Origin: Lawsonibacter sp. | GTDB lineage: Bacteria; Bacillota; Clostridia; Oscillospirales; Oscillospiraceae | DNA: 8,430 nucleotides | Direction of reading: 5' to 3' | Assembly (NCBI GenBank): GCA_022793355.1 | Contig: JAAWCR010000033.1 | Coordinates: forward strand, 1 to 8,430 | Shown here: positions 1 to 6,156 of the stretch, piece after piece | Numbering within the stretch: position 1 is the stretch's first letter | Layout: every line of letters starts with the position of its first letter | Program-made: the position numbers and the translations under genes | The notes under the pieces: model-generated | Told to the model about the DNA's origin: nothing | The model's input: the letters and a program-made list of their open reading frames with translations, nothing else | The model's database searches: none

Positions 1-1
1 G

Positions 2-151
2 GGCGTCGCCCCCCAGACCTCTCCTCTCTCCGGTGTTCAGGGGGTTTTTCTAGGCGTTGCCAACCTCATAATTGTACTTGGCGTCCTCTGGCTTGCCGCG
101 GGCCTGATTCTTTCCTTTGTGCTGTGGAAAAAGGGCAAAAAGGGGGATTAA
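2..151 (+). CDS. C-terminal end of a membrane-anchored protein (partial)
   Basis: An open frame enters from the left edge and ends at TAA 149-151, giving 49 residues. The visible part starts with a Pro/Thr/Ser-rich linker (APQTSPLSG), followed by one long hydrophobic segment (about residues 17-42) and a short basic tail (KKGKKGD). This is the usual layout of a C-terminal membrane anchor with the body of the protein outside the cell. The linker resembles a decayed sortase signal (PQTS rather than LPxTG), so sortase attachment is doubtful and a plain transmembrane anchor is more likely. The function of the body cannot be judged. No convincing terminator follows; a GGGGG-ATTAA-CCCCC hairpin spans the stop but has no T-run. 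Confidence 0.6.
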   Translation, partial: GVAPQTSPLSGVQGVFLGVANLIIVLGVLWLAAGLILSFVLWKKGKKGD

Positions 152-254
152 CCCCCGGCGCAACCGAAACTTGACAGCAAAATCTTTAAACGCAACAGGA
201 AATCGGTGGAGTTGCGGCCTCTGTTCGGGTAAGCTGAGACCATCCTGAATCGCC

Positions 255-262
255 AAGGAGGT
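255..262 (+). promoter_or_regulatory. Strong ribosome binding site of the XRE/6TM gene
   Basis: AAGGAGGT lies 8 nt before ATG 271 and fixes that start. In the 119-nt gap before the gene (152-270) a TTGACA at 171-176 is visible, but no acceptable -10 lies 16-18 bp beyond it, so no promoter is called. Confidence 0.8.
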
Positions 263-270
263 ACATCTAT

Positions 271-1167
271 ATGGCATTTTCCGAAAACCTTCAATTCCTC
301 CGCACCCGACAGGGCCAGACCCAGGAGCAGCTGGCCGAGCTGCTGGAGGTCTCCCGCCAGAGCGTGAGCAAGTGGGAGAGCGCCCAGAGCTTTCCCGAGA
401 TGGACACCATCCTGCGTATCTGCGACCTGTATCAGGTGAACCTGGACACCCTCATGCGGGGCAGCGTGGAGGACAGCCTGGTGGAGGACACCGCCCAGTA
501 TGACCGCTTTATGAACTGCTTCTCCCTGCGGATTTCCTTCGCCATCGGGGGCATCATTGCCGGGGTGGGCCTGTGCGGCCTGCTGGAGGCCAAGGGGGTA
601 TCCGAATACCTGATCCTCGCCTGTCTGCTGCTGATTATCGCGGTATGCGTGGTGGTAATGGTGGCCAGCGGCCTGCAAAACGACAATTTCCGCAAGGCCC
701 ACCCCACCATTACCGACTTCTACACCCAGGAGCAGCGGCAGGCCTTCCGGCAGAAATTCGTCTGGTTTATCGCCGGAGGCGTGGGGGCCATTCTCTTTGA
801 CGTAGCCCTGCTGATGCTGTTTTTCTCCAAATTCCCCGAGGAGGAGCCCTTTGAGTCCTATGCGATATCCGTCTTTCTGCTCATTGTCGCCGGGGCGGTG
901 ACCGCCTTCGTCTACGCCGGTATCCAGGAGGAGAAGTACAAAATTGACGAGTACAACCGGGACAACAACCCCACCCCGGAGGTCAAAAAGCGCAAAGGGC
1001 TGATTAACACCATCTGCGCCGCGCTGATGACGCTGGTCACCGCCCTCTATGTGGGCCTGGGGCTGGCCCTGGACCTGTGGCGCGCCGCGTGGTGGGTCTT
1101 CGCGGTAGGCGGGATTCTATGCGCAGTGGTAAACATCGTGCTGGACCCCTACCGGGATGAAGATTAA
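271..1167 (+). CDS. XRE-family regulator with C-terminal six-helix membrane domain
   Basis: The protein has 298 residues. Residues about 6-62 are a classic Cro/C1-type helix-turn-helix (QTQEQLAELLEVSRQSVSKW, followed by the P-x-x-x-T-I-L-R-I-C-x-L-Y pattern). After an acidic linker come six hydrophobic segments at about 86-105, 113-134, 163-186, 197-217, 244-268 and 273-291. Such regulators are common in Clostridia and are presumed to bind DNA while held in the membrane, but the signal is unknown. The loop 135-162 and the charged loop 218-243 are probably cytoplasmic. The start is set by AAGGAGGT 8 nt upstream. The PTS IIC gene lies 89 bp downstream on the same strand, behind its own promoter and a large dyad, so this regulator is a candidate for controlling it; that is inference. 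Confidence 0.85.
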   Translation: MAFSENLQFLRTRQGQTQEQLAELLEVSRQSVSKWESAQSFPEMDTILRICDLYQVNLDTLMRGSVEDSLVEDTAQYDRFMNCFSLRISFAIGGIIAGVGLCGLLEAKGVSEYLILACLLLIIAVCVVVMVASGLQNDNFRKAHPTITDFYTQEQRQAFRQKFVWFIAGGVGAILFDVALLMLFFSKFPEEEPFESYAISVFLLIVAGAVTAFVYAGIQEEKYKIDEYNRDNNPTPEVKKRKGLINTICAALMTLVTALYVGLGLALDLWRAAWWVFAVGGILCAVVNIVLDPYRDED

Positions 1168-1170
1168 AGG

Positions 1171-1198
1171 TTGACAAATTCCATCCAGCCGCTATAAT
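1171..1198 (+). promoter_or_regulatory. Consensus sigma-A promoter for the PTS IIC gene
   Basis: A perfect -35 TTGACA (1171-1176) and a perfect -10 TATAAT (1193-1198) are separated by 16 bp. The -35 lies 4 bp after the stop of the XRE gene. The expected start of transcription, near 1205, falls in the left arm of the inverted repeat 1196-1235. A promoter this close to consensus should be very active unless repressed. Confidence 0.85.
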
Positions 1199-1235
1199 AG
1201 TCCACACAGGTGTCAAGACACCTGTGTGGACTATT
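1196..1235. repeat. 19-bp perfect inverted repeat over the -10 (candidate operator)
   Basis: The left arm 1196-1214 (AATAGTCCACACAGGTGTC) and the right arm 1217-1235 are exact reverse complements around a 2-nt AA centre. The left arm contains the last three bases of the -10 and the likely transcription start, so a bound protein would block the promoter. The dyad could also fold in read-through RNA from the XRE gene as a hairpin followed by TTTTG, a possible terminator, whereas transcripts starting near 1205 would lack part of the left arm. The regulator is unknown; the neighbouring XRE protein is a candidate. No other copy was noticed in the window. Confidence 0.8.
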
Positions 1236-1256
1236 TTGTATGAAGAGGAGATTGAA

Positions 1257-2327
1257 ATGAAGGAATTTCTTGCGCGAAAGAACATCGTCATTTCCGCCAA
1301 GCGCTACGGCATCGACGCCCTGGGGGCCATGGCCCAGGGCCTGTTCTGCTCTCTGCTCATCGGCACCATCATCAAAACCCTGGGCACGCAGCTGGCCCTG
1401 CCCTTCCTGGTGGAGATGGGCGGCTTCGCCGCCGCAATGTCCGCCCCGGCCATGGCGGTGGCCATCGGATACGCCCTCCAGGCCCCCCCTCTGGTGCTCT
1501 TCTCCCTGGCGGCGGTGGGTCAGGCGGCCAACGCCATGGGGGGCGCGGGAGGCCCTCTGGCGGTGCTGTTTATCGCCATCCTTGCCGCCGAAGTGGGTAA
1601 GTTGGTGAGCAAGGAGACCCGGGTGGACCTGCTGGTCACCCCCGCCGTCACCATTTGCGCCGGGGTATCCCTGTCCTATCTGATTGCGCCCCCCATCGGT
1701 GCGGCGGCCGATGCCTTCGGCACCCTGATTAACCGCACCACCATGCTCCAGCCCTTCTGGATGGGCATCACCGTCTCGGTGCTGGTGGGAATTGCCCTCA
1801 CGCTGCCCATCTCCTCCGCCGCCATCTGTCACTCCCTAGGCCTGGTGGGCCTGGCAGGCGGGGCCGCCGTGGCGGGGTGCTGCGCCCAGATGGTGGGCTT
1901 CGCGGTGATGTCCTTCCGGGAGAACCGCTGGGGGGGCCTTGTCTCTCAGGGCATCGGAACCTCCATGCTTCAGATGGGCAACATTGTAAAGAACCCCCGC
2001 ATCTGGATTCCCCCCACCCTGGCCTCCGCCATTACCGGGCCCATCGCCACCTGCCTGTTCCGGCTGGAGATGAACGGCGACCCCATCAACGCCGGGATGG
2101 GCACCTGCGGCCTGTGCGGGCAGATTGGCGTTTGGACGGGTTGGCTGGCTCCCAGTGAAAAGGCAATCGAAAAGGTGGGGGCCGTGGCGGTCAGCCCCAC
2201 CGCCCTGCACTGGATTGGGCTCGTCCTGGTCTGCTTCGTCCTGCCCGCTGTCCTGTCGGTGATCTTCTGCCATATCTTGCGGAAAATTGGCTGGATTCAG
2301 GAGGGCGACCTGACGCTGCCCCAGTAA
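1257..2327 (+). CDS. PTS system IIC-like permease, PfoR/PTS_IIC_2 family
   Basis: The product is 356 residues from ATG 1257, preceded by AGAGGAG; the frame is open further upstream, but that part lies in the operator. About ten hydrophobic segments span the protein, with small-residue-rich repeats and polar gate-like motifs (AMGGAGGP, the NPRIWIPPT loop, and the G-M-G-T-C-G-x-C-G-Q-I-G-V glycine/cysteine motif near residues 270-285). I recognise it as the PTS_IIC_2 family, whose best-known member is PfoR of Clostridium perfringens, once described as a regulator of perfringolysin. No EIIA or EIIB domain is fused to it or encoded nearby, so it either borrows phosphocarriers from elsewhere or is not a phosphotransferase. 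The substrate is unknown. The last residues (QEGDLTLPQ) are cytoplasmic-looking. It is read from its own promoter with the large dyad. Confidence 0.8.
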   Translation: MKEFLARKNIVISAKRYGIDALGAMAQGLFCSLLIGTIIKTLGTQLALPFLVEMGGFAAAMSAPAMAVAIGYALQAPPLVLFSLAAVGQAANAMGGAGGPLAVLFIAILAAEVGKLVSKETRVDLLVTPAVTICAGVSLSYLIAPPIGAAADAFGTLINRTTMLQPFWMGITVSVLVGIALTLPISSAAICHSLGLVGLAGGAAVAGCCAQMVGFAVMSFRENRWGGLVSQGIGTSMLQMGNIVKNPRIWIPPTLASAITGPIATCLFRLEMNGDPINAGMGTCGLCGQIGVWTGWLAPSEKAIEKVGAVAVSPTALHWIGLVLVCFVLPAVLSVIFCHILRKIGWIQEGDLTLPQ

Positions 2328-2359
2328 TCCGGCGGCGCCGTTTCTTTGCTCCAAACCCC

Positions 2360-2389
2360 TTGACGCTGCTCCCCCTCCGGATGTAAAAT
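2360..2389 (+). promoter_or_regulatory. Promoter for the DUF1846 gene
   Basis: TTGACG (2360-2365) and TAAAAT (2384-2389) are 18 bp apart, with transcription expected near 2396. A GC-rich short dyad followed by TTTCTTTG (about 2331-2348) just upstream could be a weak terminator for the PTS IIC gene, but its stem is only about 4 bp and it is not called separately. Confidence 0.6.
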
Positions 2390-2436
2390 ACTGGGGTGTG
2401 AATTGCTTTACCGTGGACAGAAGGGGAGATAAGAGA

Positions 2437-3924
2437 ATGGGCAAACGAGGCTTTGACAACGAGAACTATTTGACCACCCAGTCCCAGCATATCCGGGACC
2501 GGATCGCCCAGTTTGGGGGCAAGCTCTATCTGGAGTTTGGAGGAAAACTTTTCGACGACTACCACGCCAGCCGGGTGCTCCCCGGCTTTGAGCCTGACAG
2601 CAAGCTGCGGATGCTGGAGCAGCTGCGGGACAAGGCGGAGATCATCATTGCCATCAACGCCGGGGACATTGAAAAGAACAAGGTCCGGGGGGACCTGGGC
2701 ATCACCTACGACAGCGATGTGCTCCGGCTCATCGACCAGTTCCGGGGCCGGGGGCTGTATGTGGGCAGCGTGGTGGTCACCCGCTACACCGGCCAGCCCG
2801 CCGCCGACGCCTTCCAGGCCCGGCTGGAGGGGCTGGGCCTGAAGGTTTACCGCCACTATCCCATCGAGGGTTACCCCCACAACATCGGAAAAATTGTCAG
2901 CGACGAGGGCTACGGCCGCAATGAGTTTATTGAGACCAGCCACCCCTTGGTGGTAGTCACCGCCCCCGGTCCAGGCAGCGGAAAAATGGCCGCCTGCCTC
3001 TCCCAGCTCTACCATGAGCACAAGCGGGGCGTGGTGGCGGGGTACGCCAAATTTGAGACCTTCCCCATCTGGAACCTGCCCCTGAAGCACCCGGTCAACC
3101 TGGCCTATGAGGCTGCCACCGCCGACCTGGACGACGTGAACATGATTGACCCCTTCCACCTCCAGGCCTACGGCGAGACCACGGTGAATTACAACCGGGA
3201 TGTGGAGGTTTTTCCGGTGCTGGCCGCCATATTTGAGAAAATCACCGGCTCCTGTCCCTACCAGTCCCCCACCGACATGGGGGTGAATATGGCGGGCAAC
3301 TGCATCTTTGACGACGAGGCCTGCCAGGAGGCGGCAAAGCAGGAGATTGTGCGCCGGTACTACGACGCCGCCTGTGAGCGCCGCCAGGGCAAGGGCTCCG
3401 ACCCTGCGGTGTACCGGCTGGAGCTTTTGATGCAGCAGGCGGGGATTACCCCGGACATCCGCCCGGTGGTGGCCCGGGCCAACGAGCTGGCCGAGGCCAC
3501 CGGCGAGCCGGCCATGGCGATTCAGCTCTCCGACGGCACGCTTGTGGACGGCAAGACCTCCGAGCTCATGGGCTGCTCCGCCGCCGCCCTGCTCAACGCT
3601 CTGAAAAGCTTGTCCGGCGCGGGGGGACACGGTGTCCACCTAATCGCTCAGGCGGCGATTGAGCCTATCCAGACCGTTAAGGTGAGTTATCTGGGCTCCG
3701 CCAACCCCCGTCTGCACAGTGACGAGGTGCTTATTGCCCTGGCCTCTTCCGCTAGCGCCGAGCCCAAAGCCGCAAAGGCGCTGGAACAGCTGGCCGCCCT
3801 CAAGGGCTGTCAGGCCCACTGCTCCGTGATTCTCTCCCCGGCGGACGTCAACACCTATAAGAAGCTGGGCCTTCAGCTCACCTGTGAGCCAAAATATCAG
3901 ACCAACAAGCTGTATCACCGGTAA
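2437..3924 (+). CDS. DUF1846 family protein with P-loop-like motif
   Basis: This is a 495-residue protein, the usual full length of the DUF1846 family (PF08903), which is widespread in Bacillota and has solved structures but no settled function. The start ATG 2437 follows AGAAGGGGAG; an in-frame GTG at 2398 would sit at the transcription start and is rejected. The opening (GFDNENYLTTQSQHIRDRI, then F-G-G-K-L-Y-L-E-F-G-G-K-L) is the family signature. At residues 178-183, GPGSGK after a hydrophobic strand (LVVVTA) looks like a nucleotide-binding P-loop. Later conserved blocks include KHPVNLAYEAATADL, the N-Y-N-R-D-V-E motif and SPTDMGVNMAG. The protein looks soluble and cytoplasmic. It has its own promoter and terminator and so is probably monocistronic. 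Confidence 0.88.
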   Translation: MGKRGFDNENYLTTQSQHIRDRIAQFGGKLYLEFGGKLFDDYHASRVLPGFEPDSKLRMLEQLRDKAEIIIAINAGDIEKNKVRGDLGITYDSDVLRLIDQFRGRGLYVGSVVVTRYTGQPAADAFQARLEGLGLKVYRHYPIEGYPHNIGKIVSDEGYGRNEFIETSHPLVVVTAPGPGSGKMAACLSQLYHEHKRGVVAGYAKFETFPIWNLPLKHPVNLAYEAATADLDDVNMIDPFHLQAYGETTVNYNRDVEVFPVLAAIFEKITGSCPYQSPTDMGVNMAGNCIFDDEACQEAAKQEIVRRYYDAACERRQGKGSDPAVYRLELLMQQAGITPDIRPVVARANELAEATGEPAMAIQLSDGTLVDGKTSELMGCSAAALLNALKSLSGAGGHGVHLIAQAAIEPIQTVKVSYLGSANPRLHSDEVLIALASSASAEPKAAKALEQLAALKGCQAHCSVILSPADVNTYKKLGLQLTCEPKYQTNKLYHR

Positions 3925-3932
3925 ATGGAAAC

Positions 3933-3966
3933 AGGGACTGTCCTAAAACGGACAGTCCCTATTTTT
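3933..3966 (+). terminator. Intrinsic terminator after DUF1846 gene (probably bidirectional)
   Basis: An 11-bp perfect stem (3933-3943 with 3950-3960) has a 6-nt loop and is followed by ATTTTT. On the minus strand the same hairpin contains the stop codon of the 3943-4191 gene in its loop and is followed by GTTTCC, a weaker tract, so it may serve both convergent genes. Confidence 0.85.
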
Positions 3967-4191
3967 CTGCTCTCCGGCGTGAAACTCCTCCAGCAAGCGG
4001 TCCAGCATGGCCCGAAAGAGAAAGGCGTTGACGGTGCCCTCGCTGGTCTTTGCCGCGCCCCGGTCCAGGGCCCGCAGCATGTCCTGCCAGAGCCCGGGCC
4101 GCCGCTGTTCCGACATCACCGCCGCTGAAATGACCCCCGCAATAAGGGGCTCCCCCACAATATAGGATATTTTTGGCTCCATAATAGACAC
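3943..4191 (-). CDS. Small unknown protein, divergent from XRE regulator
   Basis: I do not recognise this family. From GTG 4191 it is 82 residues; ATG 4182 (79 residues) is the alternative. The frame opens as far as an ATG at 4230, but that codon lies in the -10 of the promoter reading this gene, so it cannot be the start. AGGTG at 4207-4203 is spaced about 11 nt from the GTG. The protein looks soluble and mostly helical: a small hydrophobic segment (GEPLIAGVISAAVM) is followed by charged amphipathic helices (LWQDMLRALDRG, AFLFRAMLDRLLEEFHAGEQKN). The last residues (RDCPF) are encoded inside the terminator hairpin of the convergent DUF1846 gene. It shares its intergenic region with the XRE gene, so the pair may be regulated together. 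Confidence 0.5.
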   Translation of the reverse strand: MSIMEPKISYIVGEPLIAGVISAAVMSEQRRPGLWQDMLRALDRGAAKTSEGTVNAFLFRAMLDRLLEEFHAGEQKNRDCPF

Positions 4192-4205
4192 CCAATTTCT
4201 TTCAC

Positions 4206-4258
4206 CTAAAATTTTTAGTATATTTCCCATTATAACACCCTATACTGTCTTGTCAAGA
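4206..4258. promoter_or_regulatory. Divergent control region with minus-strand promoter and palindromes
   Basis: On the minus strand TTGACA (4256-4251) and TATAAT (4234-4229), 16 bp apart, form a consensus promoter for the small gene ending at 3943. The palindrome TCTTG-T-CAAGA (4248-4258) covers its -35, and CTAAAA-T-TTTTAG (4206-4218) lies just after the likely transcription start. Both are plausible sites for the XRE protein encoded next door. For the plus-strand XRE gene, TATACT (4241-4246) could be a -10, but no good -35 is seen. The stretch is clearly more AT-rich than its surroundings. Confidence 0.65.
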
Positions 4259-4281
4259 ACAATTGTGGGTGTTGGTGAAAG

Positions 4282-4515
4282 ATGCAGGACATTTTATCTC
4301 AGCGTTTGCGGGACTGTCGGAAGGCGGGCGGCTATACACAAAGAGAGGTCTCGATTTACTGTGATTTGACAGAAAAAGCCTACCAAAACTATGAATTGGG
4401 TACGCATGAACCAAAGCTGTCACTTATAATGCGGATTGCGGAATTTTACAAGGTTTCCATCGACTATCTGGTGGGGCTGACGGACGACCCGACCCCCTAT
4501 AAAAGGAAAAAATAA
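4282..4515 (+). CDS. Short XRE-family transcriptional regulator
   Basis: The 77-residue protein is essentially one Cro/C1-type helix-turn-helix domain (residues about 6-64: L-x-x-R-L-R-D-C-R-K, YTQREVSIYCDLTEKAYQNYE, then LIMRIAEFYKVSIDYLVGLT), with a short basic tail (PYKRKK). The YLVGLTDDP ending is typical of small clostridial XRE repressors. ATG 4282 is preceded by GGTGAAAG, almost the same ribosome site as that of the divergent gene. Base use is more AT-rich than in the surrounding genes, which may reflect acquisition. With no partner domain, it is likely a local repressor acting on the shared intergenic region. Confidence 0.85.
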   Translation: MQDILSQRLRDCRKAGGYTQREVSIYCDLTEKAYQNYELGTHEPKLSLIMRIAEFYKVSIDYLVGLTDDPTPYKRKK

Positions 4516-4516
4516 T

Positions 4517-4550
4517 CCCCCGACGGAACAGCTGTCCGCCGGGGGCTTTT
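4517..4550 (+). terminator. Terminator between convergent XRE and TPR-like genes
   Basis: CCCCCGACGGA (4517-4527) pairs with TCCGCCGGGGG (4535-4545) with a single A-C mismatch, followed by CTTTT. It follows the XRE stop by two bases and ends 4 bp before the stop of the convergent gene. On the minus strand the stem is followed by ATTATTTTTT, a good T-run, so it should stop both genes. Confidence 0.85.
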
Positions 4551-4554
4551 CATC

Positions 4555-5454
4555 TCATTGCGCCAAAATATCCAGTTGCTTATACCCCGCGATTCTCTGC
4601 GCCGCCTGTTCCCAGGTAAGGCCGGAGCGGACAAAATCATAGTCGCTCCAAATGCGTTCCATCTCGGCCTTGACCTGCGGGACGTCCTCGGGTTTTCCGC
4701 CCAGGGTTCGGACATAGTAGTCGGGCAGGAGGGCACAGCCCACCACGCTGCTCTCAGCAGCGGGCAGCTCCTCCGCCCCCTGGCTCAGGGCGGCCAGCAG
4801 ACGCAGATGGCTGTCCAGGAAGCCGTTGAGCTCCTGCTCCACCCCCATCATGCCGTTCAGGTCAAAAACCTGGAAGGGAGCCCCGCCGGGGACGTCAATC
4901 TCCCCGGTGTAGTAAACCGGCTTGCCGTTAAGCTCATACAGGCCGTTGCACACATTCATGAGGCGCTGGTACTCCTCCTGGCTGGGCGGGGCCTGGAAGG
5001 ATTTGAACATCATATCTATGGCCCAGTCCAGCTCGCCCAGCACCTCGCAGCCGGGCAGTCCGGACAGCCGCCCGCAGAGCTTCACCAGCCGGGCGGCGGA
5101 CATCAGGCCCCACACCCGGATCTGGACGTCCCCCAGCTCCTCCGCCCGCGCGTCAATGTCGGCGGGGACCCCGTTGTAGAGCAGCTGCTCCTCGTCCTCC
5201 AGCTGGCCGATGCGGTCGGAGCAGTCGTCCGTGAGCTTATCGCCCACCTTTTCATACACCCCGTCGTCAGCGCTGTAGATGGTATCCGCCCGGTGCAGCC
5301 ACAGCTGCGCCCGGTTCAGGTCCCCCTGGTTCATGGCGGAAACACCCAGCTCGTAGCAGGTTTTCGCCAGACCCGCCCAGTCCTGTTTCTTCTGGCACTC
5401 CGCCAGCCGGTCCTCCGGGGCCTTTGCTCCTTGCTTGCCAAACAGACCAAACAT
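4555..5454 (-). CDS. TPR-like protein of unknown function
   Basis: The 299-residue product begins MFGLFGKQG and looks cytoplasmic, with no signal peptide or membrane helix. Residues about 31-60 (CYELGVSAMNQGDLNRAQLWLHRA) fit one tetratricopeptide repeat, and the preceding helix (EDRLAECQKKQDWAGLAKTC) probably packs with it. The rest is acidic and rich in Leu, Glu and Gly and matches no family I can name. The C-terminal part (VPQVKAEMERIWSDYDFVRSGL, LTWEQAAQRIAGYKQ) looks helical. ATG 5454 is preceded by AAGAAGGAG, a strong ribosome site, and by a consensus promoter. It sits alone between terminators, so it is likely transcribed singly. A protein-interaction role is the most that can be inferred. 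Confidence 0.75.
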   Translation of the reverse strand: MFGLFGKQGAKAPEDRLAECQKKQDWAGLAKTCYELGVSAMNQGDLNRAQLWLHRADTIYSADDGVYEKVGDKLTDDCSDRIGQLEDEEQLLYNGVPADIDARAEELGDVQIRVWGLMSAARLVKLCGRLSGLPGCEVLGELDWAIDMMFKSFQAPPSQEEYQRLMNVCNGLYELNGKPVYYTGEIDVPGGAPFQVFDLNGMMGVEQELNGFLDSHLRLLAALSQGAEELPAAESSVVGCALLPDYYVRTLGGKPEDVPQVKAEMERIWSDYDFVRSGLTWEQAAQRIAGYKQLDILAQ

Positions 5455-5495
5455 ATGTCTCAGCTCCTTCTTATGTTTCAGAGAGTGCTGAGCAA

Positions 5496-5525
5496 ATTAT
5501 AAGCCTGCCGTAAGGGAGTTGTCAA
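5496..5525 (-). promoter_or_regulatory. Promoter for the TPR-like gene
   Basis: Reading the minus strand, TTGACA (5525-5520) and TATAAT (5501-5496) are separated by 18 bp and lie about 40 bp before ATG 5454. Both hexamers are perfect; the spacer is one base longer than optimal. Confidence 0.75.
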
Positions 5526-5526
5526 T

Positions 5527-5557
5527 ATGCAGGGGCAGCCCGAGGCCACCCCTGCAT
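5527..5557 (-). terminator. Hairpin after the ybjQ-fusion gene (weak terminator)
   Basis: ATGCAGGGG (5527-5535) pairs perfectly with CCCCTGCAT (5549-5557), and a GCC/GGC pair can extend the stem inside. It follows the stop of the 5572 gene by 14 bp on the minus strand, but no T-run follows, and the TTGACA of the next promoter begins 2 bp beyond it. It could be a weak terminator or a site controlling that promoter. Confidence 0.4.
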
Positions 5558-5571
5558 GCGTTCAAACATCC

Positions 5572-6156
5572 TTATTTAAACCGTACCGCCGTACCGTAAG
5601 CGATCACCTCGGCAGCCCCCTGCATCACGGCGGAGGAACCGTAACGGATATTGACAACGGCGTCGGCCCCCAGGGCCTCGGCCTCGTCCACCATGCGCTT
5701 GACGGCGATTTGCCGGGCCTCGTTGAGCATCTCGGTGTAGCCGGTGATTTCGCCGCCCACCAGGGTTTTCATGCCGGCCATAAAATCCTTGCCGAAGTTT
5801 TTGGACTGAACCACGGTGCCCTTCGCCATGCCCAGCACCTCAAATTCCTTTCCAGGGATGTAGTCAATGTTTACCAGTACCATAATTTTTTCCTCCTCAT
5901 GTAATGTCACAGGTTTGATATCTTCCAGAGCGTCAATCTCTTGAAAGCGCCGTTTCAGCGCCCACAGGGCGGGAACCATCAGCGCGGCGCAGAACACCCC
6001 GCAGGCGGAGAACAGGATAAACAGCCATTGAGGCAGCTCGGGGATTATGCACAGGGCCCAGAAGCACACAACACAGGCCCCCATCAACACTCCGAACAGC
6101 ACAACCCCGATTACCGCGCCCCGTTTCTCCCGGGCTTTAGTATTTCCTGGCTTCAT
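5572..6156 (-). CDS. Two-helix membrane module fused to YbjQ/UPF0145 domain
   Basis: From ATG 6156 the product is 194 residues; AAAGGAG 8 nt upstream supports this over the ATG at 6174. Residues 13-37 and 43-66 are transmembrane helices, followed by a basic stretch (LKRRFQEIDALEDI) that matches the ends of the four upstream proteins. Residues about 92-193 are a YbjQ-type domain (PF01906; MVLVNIDYIPGKEFEVLG, then the R-M-x-x-E-A-x-x-L-G-A-D-A-V-V-N-I-R-Y core). YbjQ proteins are usually about 100-residue, stand-alone, oligomeric (reported as pentameric) proteins annotated as possible metal binders, with no proven function. An internal ribosome site and ATG 5883 could also give a free YbjQ. It is the last gene of the overlapping array and overlaps the previous gene by 20 bp. 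Confidence 0.85.
   Translation of the reverse strand: MKPGNTKAREKRGAVIGVVLFGVLMGACVVCFWALCIIPELPQWLFILFSACGVFCAALMVPALWALKRRFQEIDALEDIKPVTLHEEEKIMVLVNIDYIPGKEFEVLGMAKGTVVQSKNFGKDFMAGMKTLVGGEITGYTEMLNEARQIAVKRMVDEAEALGADAVVNIRYGSSAVMQGAAEVIAYGTAVRFK
5881..5897 (-). promoter_or_regulatory. Internal ribosome binding site and start at the YbjQ domain
   Basis: AGGAGG (5897-5892 on the minus strand) stands 8 nt before an in-frame ATG (5883-5881) at the exact edge of the YbjQ domain. Initiation here would give a 103-residue soluble YbjQ, the normal size of stand-alone members. Whether it is used is unknown. Confidence 0.5.

Noticed and set aside
171..176. TTGACA as a promoter for the XRE/6TM gene
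   Set aside because: No acceptable -10 follows at 16-18 bp (the position reads AACAGG); TTTAAA at 185 is much too close.
148..702. A long minus-strand frame opposite the XRE/6TM gene, rich in His, Gln and Gly
   Set aside because: It is the antisense shadow of a well-supported gene in GC-rich DNA; it has a low-complexity composition and no ribosome site or family resemblance.
1224..1256. An upstream ATG that would lengthen the PTS IIC protein by 11 residues
   Set aside because: It lies inside the right arm of the inverted repeat and has no ribosome site, whereas ATG 1257 has AGAGGAG at good spacing and gives the usual N-terminus.
2191..3639. A 482-residue minus-strand frame opposite the DUF1846 gene
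   Set aside because: It is antisense to a recognised family protein, with a Gly/His/Val-rich shadow composition. Its length results from high GC.
4230..4282. Classical type II toxin-antitoxin assignment for the small gene and XRE pair
   Set aside because: The genes are divergent rather than co-directional, and the small protein shows no HipA, HigB, RelE or other toxin motif that I can recognise; kept only as a speculative finding.
4558..5502. A 314-residue plus-strand frame opposite the TPR-like gene
   Set aside because: The minus-strand gene has a strong ribosome site, a consensus promoter and a plausible repeat; the plus frame has a shadow composition and starts inside the terminator region of the neighbour.
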